This document shows, one piece after another, positions 12,126 through 22,221 of a DNA stretch of 64,000 nucleotides. This stretch comes from Erigeron canadensis (Eukaryota > Streptophyta > Magnoliopsida > Asterales > Asteraceae): the NCBI RefSeq assembly GCF_010389155.1, contig NC_057769.1:29698735-29762734 (forward strand), written 5' to 3'. Every line of letters starts with the position of its first letter. Position 1 is the first letter of the stretch. The notes below the pieces were generated by a model. It was given only the letters and a program-made list of their open reading frames with translations, made no database searches and was not told where the DNA came from. Position numbers and translations under genes: made by a program.

Positions 12126-12269
12126 TATCAAAAGATCATTGTATATTGTAGGATATGCCACTACATAGTTGAATCTCAACCTTCAAAAACTTCTCATGTG
12201 ACAGCCATCTATCTGAAAAACAACAATGGATCACGTATTTACACTAACTAATTCAGCACACAACTATAG

Positions 12270-12270
12270 C

Positions 12271-12306
<36 letters not shown>
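12270..12306. repeat. (CA)n(TA)n microsatellite
   Basis: Alternating CA dinucleotides run directly into alternating TA dinucleotides. Confidence 0.9.
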
Positions 12307-13325
12307 ATTAGGTATATCAGTGAACTGATAAACTCAACCAAAGATCTCTTAAAGCAAGTCTGCCGGAAAGAAAACCTCCGTTTTTGCAACCTCAGAGCCA
12401 CAACGAAAGATTTACATGCTATAATTGTCCGTATCAACCAATAACAACTAAAACTTAATAATATTTGTGCAAATGTTGGAATAAAATCCTAAGAAGTTGG
12501 ACATGCTATCCAAAGAATAAAGGGGAGAACCAAATGAAAGCTTTACTTGATAAAACTAACAGATTATTGTTAACCAACAAGCAATAACACAAAGTTGAAA
12601 CAGAGTTGTGGTACCTTGAACAAGAAATCAAGTGATCAATACTCGAATTAAGAATTCAGAAAACTTAGGCGCGAAAGAGGAGGTAAAAATGGTAACTTTG
12701 TGGACTAATGTTATGGCAGGAATAGGTATCTGCTAGCAGAAACAATTTCACCAGTAATGCTCCAGGATTGCTATTTGTTAATTAAACCTATCGCCCTATA
12801 GGATTGACAACTACCAACAACTCTGAAGATGACATTTTTCTCTAAATATGGCATAATGTCCCCATAGCAGTGGGGTTTCTTACCCCAAATAGTCCTGCAG
12901 AAATAAGGTAAGATTATATTGAATGTGTAGCCCATACCTGAAGTATAATTGTCCATACTCTCAATATCTAAGATCTAAGTCTCAATATCTAACACTGTTT
13001 AAATCAAATATTAAACTCCACCTTAAGTCCATAGAAACGGCATAAATTGGTTAAAAATCATGTGTAGAAGATATGGATCAATCTAAGTACAACGGTGAAA
13101 AACTAACTAGATACAAGTATCAAATTCCATACCGTGATTAAACGGCATAAATAAATCTTTATCCAACTTCCAAGTAACAAAACCTATATTAAAACATATA
13201 TATAGGATTCCCTTATTCTGTATATAATTAAAAAGTAGTACTTCTAATTAGTAACATATATATATATATCATCTTACATATTTATTAATTCTAATCCAAA
13301 CAACAAAACATAACATAACATATAA

Positions 13326-14057
13326 TCATTTCTTAAGCCTACGAATCCGTTTCGATCCCCATACCTCCAATCTACCAGCAGGACACCCACACGGAGCTCG
13401 AAATATCAAAACCGTCCGCCCATTAACCGGGGCCATCTTCTTCAATTCGATTTCAAGTTCTTTATGATCTTGTCCCAATAACTCCAATGGCTTCACATCA
13501 TTATAACAATTATTATTTATTTCTCCATAATTATTATTATTATTTCTAGACACCAAATACTTAACACACTCTTCACTCTCCAACTGAATATCAAACTCAA
13601 CCGCTTTTCGCAACCCTTTACACTTCCACTTGCCACATTTTCTCGATTTCACCTCGAGTATTTCCCACGCCGCTATCGTCGCGATCACGCCGCTAAAAGC
13701 CGCCACCACGCCGATCACGTAAGCCACGGGAGCTTCGTACATCACTTCTTGTAACACATCTAATACATAAGGCAATATATATAGGGATTCAATATATATG
13801 ATATGTAGATATGGTATGATTAAATATCCTAGTGCACTTATCACAAGAATTAATATAAGTATATCTAATGCAGCAAATGGAGATTTGTCACAAAATGGAT
13901 GTGATAATGGATTCACACTATTATTATTATTGTTAGATTTTTTGTTGTTGTTATTATTTGTTGTTGGGGTGCTAATTGGGGTCATGTTATTTTTGTGGTG
14001 TTCGAATGCACGACAAAATTCTATCAAGCTACGGCAATCGACCATAGGCAATCTCAT
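13326..14057 (-). CDS. Plant-specific two-helix membrane protein of unknown role (family often labelled 'ribosomal protein L34e superfamily')
   Basis: A 243-residue intronless protein. Residues about 1-55 are a variable N-terminus with an Asn-rich run from AAT/AAC codons. Two hydrophobic segments follow: one around ALDILILILVISALGYLIIP and another around VAYVIGVVAAFSGVIATIAA, separated by an acidic loop. After them comes a conserved Cys motif, KCGKWKCKGLRKAVEFDIQL, and a C-terminal block with RAPCGCPAGRLEVWG. In plants such proteins are commonly annotated as L34e-superfamily, but nothing here supports a ribosomal role; the membrane segments argue against it. The CxxxxC and CxC pairs could bind metal. 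The ATG at 14057 is preceded by an A-rich leader. A second Asn run at residues 174-184 again reflects ATT repeats in the DNA. Confidence 0.85.
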   Translation of the reverse strand: MRLPMVDCRSLIEFCRAFEHHKNNMTPISTPTTNNNNNKKSNNNNNSVNPLSHPFCDKSPFAALDILILILVISALGYLIIPYLHIIYIESLYILPYVLDVLQEVMYEAPVAYVIGVVAAFSGVIATIAAWEILEVKSRKCGKWKCKGLRKAVEFDIQLESEECVKYLVSRNNNNNYGEINNNCYNDVKPLELLGQDHKELEIELKKMAPVNGRTVLIFRAPCGCPAGRLEVWGSKRIRRLKK

Positions 14058-14173
14058 GTTGTGTTTTTTTTTTTAATGAGTTTAAGGATGATTTATTTGT
14101 GATTGATTGATGATGATGAGGAAATGATTGATGAGATTTTGTGGGAAAGAGAAGAAGGGGATCTACCTAGAAA

Positions 14174-14195
14174 TGTGTGTGTGTGTGTGTGTGTG
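14174..14195. repeat. (GT)n microsatellite upstream of the membrane-protein gene
   Basis: About eleven GT units lie roughly 120 bases upstream of the start codon at 14057, probably in its promoter or leader. Confidence 0.95.
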
Positions 14196-15129
14196 ATTTG
14201 AGAGGTGAGATGAGAATGGAAGTCAATGGATGAGTTTGCAGGTTAAAAAAAGAGTTTAAAAGGATGCGTGCATTACGAGGATAGATCATATCAGGGGGGA
14301 AAAAAAATAAAGATACAAACATGAAAAGGATAGATGGCGATTAGTAGTTAATAAGTTATCGACATTAGAGTAGTATACAAAGCTTAAACTATGTATATCA
14401 AACTCAACACTCTTAAAAATGATATGATGGAAAGGATATAGTTCAAACAATATAACAAAGTATTATTACTAGAAAGACAGAACTAGTCCAAATTTTACAA
14501 CATAAGTAGCTAAAACTATAAGATAAGTACGGGTTTTATACATAAGTTTAATTTTTAAAAAAATATTAAAAGTTGTGAATATCTTAGATATCAGTCCAAT
14601 TTGTCATTAGTGAACGTGCTGGTGGTAACTAAATCAGTTACGAACGAAGGTCAATAAAGTTATATTTTATATGTATAGTATAAAACATTTAATTTATTTA
14701 AGAAATATATCTTGTGGATTCAAAGTTTGACACTTATTGTAAGCATCTTTCTCATATAACTGGATTTTAAAAGAATGATATATTGGTGAAAGAAATAAAT
14801 AATATCAATTATAGGGAACCGTTTATAGCTTTATGCATAAGAAAAGGGGAAAGAGAACTCTTTATGGCTTTATGCATAAGAAAGAGTTAAAAGAACACGT
14901 TTGAAGTGACGCTGTCATGTGAATGTCCATTGAAGGGGGTTAGATCTAAAATTGTTGGTCATGGGATAGTTAAAATCTACTGTTACTGGGCCTATTGGAG
15001 GGGGTTGGGCACCCAGGTCCCCATATTCCCTCCGCCACTACTTATAGTTTTCTTAAGAAAGCTAAAGTTTTTTTAATTGGTGATTAGGTGTTACTGTATG
15101 ATCATATATCACTAGCTAGTAACACAATT
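14196..15129. other. Intergenic, no gene
   Basis: AT-rich DNA. A C/G-richer patch at about 14930-15045 ending CTCCGCCACTACT resembles the end of a dispersed element, but its partner end is not visible. A direct repeat TTTATGGCTTTATGCATAAG-like occurs near 14828 and 14862. Confidence 0.4.
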
Positions 15130-15402
15130 GGACTGTTTGGCAAAGGCTTTTTAGGGGCTTAAAAACCCTTAGCTTTTAAAAATAAGCTCATTTGAAAATT
15201 ATAGCCATGTTTGGCAATACAAAAGAAATCAAAAGCCACAGCCCCGAAAAACTCCTAAAAGCCTCAAAAGGTTTTTAAAATAAAAGCTCGTAGGAAGAGA
15301 GTTGGAAAAAAAGCCCCAGCCCCTAGCCCCAACGTCAAGCTCCAGTCCCAAGCCCTTAACTACAGCCTCAGCTCCAAGCTGTTATGCCAAACATACCCAA
15401 TA
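15130..15402. mobile_element. MITE-like element with TTGGnnTGTTTGGCA ends
   Basis: The left end reads TTGGACTGTTTGGCAAA. The right end, read inward, is TTGGGTATGTTTGGCATAA. The interior is rich in AAAGCC and its complement. The inverted termini suggest a PIF/Harbinger or hAT MITE, but I could not fix a target duplication. Confidence 0.5.
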
Positions 15403-16639
15403 AGTATCGCCATTGATCTAAATTAACCATTTTATTTAAAAAATAAACAAAAAAATTGAAAATGATAGGATGTGTTGTTTGGTCCTTGTAGTATGATAGC
15501 ATGGTCAAGTTTGCCTCGGAACTTGGATGTTTGAATGGTTGTTACTTGTTAGTTGATAATGGTGATTCTGGGAAGATAGGATGATTTTTGGGTTTGGTGG
15601 ATGACGGATAAGAGGCGTGTTTCCATTGTGTGTGAGATAATACGAATGATTTGCGGATACATGGCTCGACAAAATAATTGGTTTTTGCAAAATGGTCTTA
15701 ATGTATGAAAAATGACGTTCTTGTACTCTTAAGAGGAGCTGTGAGACGTAAAATTCTCATTACAAAAGTATCGGCTAAAGCGATCAATTGATGTTTCTCC
15801 GTATCAAACTATCACACACGTTTGGTCTCATTTATCTTCAATTTATTGCAGATTTGCAGTATTTGTTGATCATCTTTAACTTGTCTTTTATTATTGTTTT
15901 CCTTAACGATAATTCTACATTACTTAGAACTTCCCTATGCCAAGAATAGTCGAATAGATACTCCTCAAAGGATACACTAACTAGTTTCATGTCTCATTTT
16001 TAAGTTGTGGTGTTACATATGACTTAAAACAACCCTGACCTATTCACCGTAATCTGCTCTACATAATCTAGAGTGTAAATTTGTAAAATTATATCGATGG
16101 TTAGGGTATGAATACCACACAGGAATTACCATGTGAGTATTTTGGGTACTGATAAATTTATAACATTTTTTATCAATTTACAATAATTATTATTTTATAT
16201 TTATTGTAGATGGGTAAAAAGTTGTATGAAGTTATCTTCATCTCATCGAGTATCTTGTCAGGAACCTTTTAGTTCGGCCCCGTCATACCATTAGAATGGC
16301 ATGGCTCATGAATCTATTACATGAAAAATAATATCATTTCCAAATGCGTTACCAAACTCATACCCCAAAACACCCTAGAGGCCTAGATGCCTAGACAAAA
16401 TAACCTTATTGAATGATTTTCATTTTTCAATTTCAATGGGCCATGACCCATAGTCTCTTTTCTGGCCCAAAGACCAAGCATTTGCTCGTCGACTAATTTG
16501 TTTTTTGTTAATGTTTATATATTTTGTCTAGTTTTCAATTGTTTAAATGAACGTTCACTTTTGTTTAGAAATCAACTATGTTGATCGGGTCAAAAATTTG
16601 TTAGCATTCTCTTTGCTAACATTTTAATATACTAGCACA
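15403..16639. other. Intergenic, no gene
   Basis: Short frames on both strands lack any family resemblance. Nothing else is recognisable. Confidence 0.45.
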
Positions 16640-16969
16640 CTAGCACCATACCCGCTCAATGCGGTGATGGTCGTGACGGCGACTGTATGGTCATGGACTC
16701 GTGGGGGCGATTGTTGGTGGTAGCGGCGGCGTCAAGTTATGTAAATAATTGATATAAAAGTAATTGATTTAAAGGGTTAATGAACATGTTTCAAAAAATA
16801 AATAATTGATAGTGTAATTTAATCATTAATGTTACGGGAATTGTGTATGTGATAATATTATAAGGGATACTAGGTGAAAATATTACATAGTATGGATAAG
16901 AGAGCATCTTAGACATTTCTTCATGTAACTTTCAATATAGTGATGTTTTTTTTTAATAAGTGGTATAGA
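16640..16969 (-). mobile_element. Small Helitron-like element
   Basis: On the minus strand the element starts TCTATACCACTTAT directly after an A and ends CTAG directly before a T. Eight to twelve bases before the CTAG is a short hairpin, CCGC-ATTGA-GCGG. TC at the start, CTRR at the end, a subterminal hairpin and insertion between A and T are the classical Helitron signature. At 330 bp it is non-autonomous. Confidence 0.55.
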
Positions 16970-18944
16970 TATAGTTTATTTTTATTATATCTTATATATC
17001 AAAATATCTATTAACAATCATATAATATTCAGTGTAAAAAATGTAATACATTTAAATAGTAATAAGTTTTATCATCCAAATTCTTCAATCAAAACTACTA
17101 TTAACGATCATTTTGATTTGAAATTGTACTCATTCAGTGCCTTTGATTTATCAAACAGCCACTTAAATAATACAAATACCCATCGTCTCATATTTCAAGT
17201 CGATTCTTTTATATATATAACTATTAAAACAATAGTTAATCGAATGATTTTAAAGCATTTTTAACTTAAAACTAGCTTATAACATTGTCACATAGGACTT
17301 AATCCTAAGTGTCATTTTCATATTTATTTACAATATTTATTTTAAATTAAATATTAAATATATTATTAAATTTTAACTGTGTACTTACAAAATTAAAAAA
17401 TAAATCCTATATTATAAAAATGTATATATATTATGGATACGATAACCATTAGATCCGATCACTAAACTTAATGATTCAAAATAATATCAAAAGATTGTAT
17501 AATATTTAAATATATTTGTTTACTAATATATTATTACAAACCTTTTAAGCAAAAAAATTTTCAATCAAATTTAGAATCGTCTATATTTCCATTGGAATAT
17601 CCATACATTAAAAATTTAGGTTTATTATGATTTTTTTTTCACCAAGAATTTGACTATTTATTACAGAAAGAATTATGATCATTAAGGTAATTATTAATTG
17701 TTATTGTGCTTTCTACATATTTTTATGTAGTCTTAGTTGAAGCTTTATTTCGAATATTAATTTTCTTTTTCAATGTTTAGGCTTTTTTATTTGATCGCGT
17801 ATCATCATATTATCGGTAAAGTTTTTTCTATGTTATCTATCGTATTTTGTTTCTTCGATAATTGTCATATAAATGTCACTGATTGGATGTTTCATGCTTC
17901 TTTTTTTCCACTTAGCTTAATATCAAAAGGGGTTTTCATGATTAGTGTAATCTTTAATAGTTACATCTTATAAGATTTGATTTTATTTCTTAGATTATTT
18001 TCCGGTGATGTCTAAAGACTTGGTGCATTACTTAACGAACAAATTGTCCCACATCTTAGGGGTGTTCACGGTTTGGTTTTTACCCGGTTAACCCATAGAC
18101 CAAATCGTTTAAAAAACCGTAAAGGATCATACAATTTTTAAATTTGGTTTTTAAATTAAACGAATTATATATTTGGTTTTTGGTTTAAAACGTTAATTAT
18201 GGGTCATTGATGATAAATTTGGTGAAACCCAAAAAACCAAATAACCTCTATTATTATGCACTTTTTAAAATATTTAATACTTATTTTTTTTTATATAAAT
18301 CATTATTAATGTATTTTTTTCATTTTAAATTTTTTTTATATGGATTGTTATTAATGTATTTCTTTCTTTTTTATATTATTATTATATTCACCTTTTGCAA
18401 AGATTAGAAAAGATTAGATGGACAAACAATTAAAAACTTGAAGATCGAAGATTGAAAAATTATTTATTTGAATTAGTTAATTAACTGAAATAGAATTAAA
18501 ATCCTTTGAGTTTATACTACCAAAATTTCATTTAGTAGATATTAATACATCTTTTTATATAAGTTTGATATGTTTATAAAAAAATAGTTTAAACGTAGGC
18601 TTTGTGTTAAATATATAAGTTTTTACGATAGCATAATGTGAAGTACTTCATTGTTTCTTAAATATCTCTAGCTTTCTTCTTACATATTTCTAGCCTTAGT
18701 TGCTCCTCATTTTCCCTATTTTATTATTATATATGATGATATATGGATTTTGTATACCATTGAATTTCCATATCATTATTTTAAAAATATAGTTTATTTT
18801 GTATATAATTAGAAGTTAACTTTTATGAATGATATTAATGTTCATTGCTTATAGTATCTTTATTTTACTTTTAAAATATTGTTTTTTTTCTATTTATATA
18901 TATCTATAAAATATTACGATCTTAATCAAAATTTTGTTGAACAA
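16970..18944. other. AT-rich repeat-derived stretch, no gene
   Basis: No coding region is evident. At about 18058 the sequence GGGGTGTTCACGGTTTGG resembles one end of a widespread hAT MITE family, but no partner end was found. Part of this interval is probably the body of the Helitron whose 3' end lies at 18985. Confidence 0.4.
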
Positions 18945-18985
18945 TCGTGTTAAACAACCGCACATCGTGCGGGTGAAAGACCTAG
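18945..18985 (+). mobile_element. 3' terminus of a plus-strand Helitron
   Basis: A hairpin CCGCAC-ATC-GTGCGG is followed by GTGAAAGACCTAG and then T. This is a textbook Helitron 3' end. I could not identify the 5' TC end with confidence; a candidate near 17206 lacks the expected preceding A. Confidence 0.55.
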
Positions 18986-18997
18986 TATATATATATA

Positions 18998-19551
18998 CTA
19001 GTCTTAATACCCGTACGATGTACGAATTATATAATATTTGATGATACAGAGAATACGTGGTTGTTAGATATTTAAGTTTTGATACCGTACTTTCACATAT
19101 TATATGAAACCCATATAAATTGGATAATATATTTGTTTAATTAGATGTTTAAAACTTAGCATATATCTTATCTTTTAAGATAGTTGTATTCCGTATATGA
19201 TGTTAACATTATTAATTTTTTTATAAATCATGGAAACTTAATATATAATTAGATATATATTTATATTATATCTAAAGATTAGTATTTGATTACAATTAGG
19301 TAATTAGGTTATTTTGAATTAGAAATCTTTTTTTAGTTACACCAAATGACACATGTCGTTCAAGGAATGTGCCAAGTTTCAATCAAAAATCTTTTTTATA
19401 TTAAATCTAAAGAAAGAATAGTATTTGATTACAATTAGATAATTATAAATTAGGAATCTATTTTTAATTACATCAAAAGTGACACATGTCGTGTAAGGAA
19501 TGCACCAAGTGTCGATCAAAAAAAATACATAATCTTGTTTTAGTATATTGA
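18998..19551 (-). mobile_element. Helitron-like element, minus strand, with internal duplication
   Basis: On the minus strand it starts TCAATATACTAAAACAAG after an A and ends with the hairpin CCGTACATCGTACGG-type stem, then GTATTAAGACTAG before a T. The interior contains two diverged copies of a unit of roughly 120 bases that includes GACACATGTCGT and AAGGAATG (about 19275-19392 and 19410-19520). It has no coding capacity. Confidence 0.6.
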
Positions 19552-19569
19552 TATATATATATATATATT

Positions 19570-20054
19570 GAAAAAGTTATTTTGAGAACCTTTTTTTTTG
19601 TGAGAACCTTTGAGAACTTTTTAAATCAAGCCCAACCGATGATTATTCTTTACATTAAAATTGTTTTTTGATTGTTTTCGGAATAACTTATGTGTAATTT
19701 TGAAGTTTATAATTGTGTGGAGACAAGGATTATCATCCGTTATACAATTATGTGGAGATTTGGATTCTTGATCACATGTGCACGAATATTGCTATGATTA
19801 CATGTGATCGACTTGCATACATGTGATCATAGCAATATTCGTGCACATGTGATCAAGAATCCAAATCTCCACATAATTGTATAACGGATGATAATCCATG
19901 CCTGCACACAATTATAAACTTCAAAGTTACACATAAGTTATTCAGAAAACAGTCAAAAAACAATTTTCATGTAAAGAACAATCATCGGTTGGACTTGATT
20001 TGAAAAGTTCTCAAAGGTTTTCGCAATAAAAAAGGTTTTCAAAATAACTTTACC
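19570..20054. mobile_element. Foldback MITE inserted in a TA microsatellite
   Basis: Two arms of about 230 bases, 19570-19800 and 19815-20054, are near-perfect inverted copies around a short spacer. Outer ends read GAAAAAGTTATTTTGAGAAC and, inward from the right, GGTAAAGTTATTTTGAAAAC. Pure TA repeats flank both sides (19551-19568 and 20055-20072). The transcript of either strand would form a long hairpin. Confidence 0.75.
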
Positions 20055-20072
20055 ATATATATATATATATAT

Positions 20073-20640
20073 GCATATAATCATAGATACACAAATGCAT
20101 ATAGCACATTTTCATGTTTATTGAAAAAATATCGATGTATACATTGAAACTTGTGATTTTGTAAAAATGAATGTATCAAAAATATTACTAAATGCTTCAA
20201 ATGTAATATTCACATCTATTGATTTTGTTGATTTATTATTACAATGTCTAGGTTTAAACTTTAAACTATTCTCATTATCGTTTACTAAAATCAGAATATT
20301 ATTATTATTATTATTATGTTAAATATAACATCATACAACGTAAAAGAAAGAAGGTACATCAGACAATAACATACATTAGCATTAATAGTCTACATATCCA
20401 TTTTTAATGGTGTACAAATCAATTCCAATCAAAAATTGACTACCTAAGTACCTAGTACACATTTTACATATGACATTTACACATTTTGTTATATAGATAA
20501 CAAAGTATGTCTTTATTTAATCATTGATCATATTATTACTCTATGAAAAAGTATATATATAAAAAAATTAAATAAATGGGTAATTAGAATGCAAAATAAG
20601 GAAAAAAGTGAGAGAGATGCATGGGATGGGTTTTGTGTAT
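20073..20640. other. Intergenic, no gene
   Basis: AT-rich DNA with an (ATT)n microsatellite at about 20297-20317. Downstream of 20640 pyrimidine-rich sequence marks the probable Pumilio promoter and leader. Confidence 0.45.
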
Positions 20641-20966
20641 TGTTAAGTACTACTACTATCACACACACACACAATCATATCATATGTATTGCTTATTACT
20701 ATTATTTTTCATGGCCCCCATTTTGCTCTTCTTCACTCCTACCATCTTCTTCTTCTATATATGAATGAATATACATATATGCATATGTATGAATGTATGA
20801 AATAATATTACTACCCTTAAACTCCTCTTGATCGATCTCGCAACCACACTCCCACAATCACATGCAAATCAATATTTCACCATATACAATCCCTTAATTT
20901 ATTAGCCATTGTGATTTTTTTGTTTCACTAATTTGATCTCACTCTCTACATAATAAATCATCACTG

Positions 20967-22190
20967 GTACGTGTTTAATTTTCATGAGATCAAATCTCAT
21001 TTCCCTTTTAAGATTTGTGTTTTGTGTTATTGTCTTTGGCTATTCTTATTAACTTTGTGGTAAAAGACTGGAATTTGTCAAAAACATTGATCTTTTCATG
21101 TACATTTAAATGTTTCTATGTTTTATGATTATGGTTATCTTGGCTAATGTCAAGATTCATTTGGAATGTTCTAGATTTTATATACAATCTTGATTTGTTT
21201 CGTATTGTTATGTTATGTTGTTTGTCTTCTAATTAACCAATATGGTATTATTGTTTGTTAGTAGTATATATGTGACGTGATCGAATAATTCTAAGGCTTA
21301 GGTCGAATTCTGTTTGATATTGTCATTTAGAGAACCGTATTTAGACGATCATTTCCATGGGCCCAATTCATTTTTCCAGTACGATATCATACGTCTTACG
21401 GGTCACATTTATACTGTCGTTTCACGGGTTCATTAATACGTTCATATCATGAGTTTTATTAGTACTTGGAAGAAATGTCACTTAATAAGATCAACTTATA
21501 TACAATGTCAATGTCATAAGCCATGAATATACATTCAATGATGTGGTGCAAAAGATGGCTTGATGCAACGAGCCATGACCCACATGTATGATACTTTTTG
21601 GTAAGTGGGTCAGGACTAATTGCACCTCCTACGTTAGCTAGCTAAAAGTCATGACCCGTTTATACCTCCTGGTTACATCAATAAGTACTAAAGGCACAAA
21701 CATATATACTGGAACATATAATTCTCTTTGTTACATCTAATATTTATCATATAATCTAATACAGAAATGACATGATTGTTTTCAATACCGGATCTTGTTC
21801 TCACTGTCATTAGTGTGATGGCTGGTGTGATGACCTCAATGTGAAGAAAACCACGGTGAATGTATATATGTGTATGTCTTTTGATTATCAAATGTCAATG
21901 TGATCTGGTATCGATAAAAAGAAGTTCAGTGTGATTGTCAATGGGGTCCGACGTGACAGACTTTTCATCATTTTGGTCCAAGTGACCACACCATTACACC
22001 GAGTACGCTTATATCCCGGCATAGTTCTTGTTGTTTGGATGCATGGTTAAGTCGTCTAATCCCACCTTGAGGCTTTCATGTCACATCACATTAATCATTA
22101 ACTTTTTTAAAGATCATACTTTGATTTACTTATGAACTAACCATTTAACATTTGTAATAATGTTTAATCATCTAATTTTTACTTTAGCAG
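20967..22190 (+). other. Predicted 5'-UTR intron of the Pumilio gene
   Basis: The donor GTACGTGTTTAA at 20967 and the acceptor TTTACTTTAGCAG ending at 22190 would remove 1,224 bases and join a leader exon to sequence 31 bases upstream of the ATG. Inferred from splice signals only. Confidence 0.5.
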
Positions 22191-22221
22191 AACTGGAAGG
22201 AGTATTAACTTACCTTGTAAA

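Larger units (their letters stand above)
11446..13325. other. Intergenic region with repeats, no gene
   Basis: Small open frames at 11608-11934 and 11982-12251 overlap a SINE-like remnant and show no family features. Box B-like GAGTTCAAATCTAGG lies near 11987. A compound (CA)n(TA)n microsatellite is at about 12270-12306. The final 125 bases are the likely 3' UTR of the membrane-protein gene. Confidence 0.45.

Noticed and set aside
17206..18985. Full-length plus-strand Helitron of 1.8 kb
   Set aside because: The 3' end is good, but the candidate 5' TC at 17205-17206 is not preceded by A and no family copy supports it.
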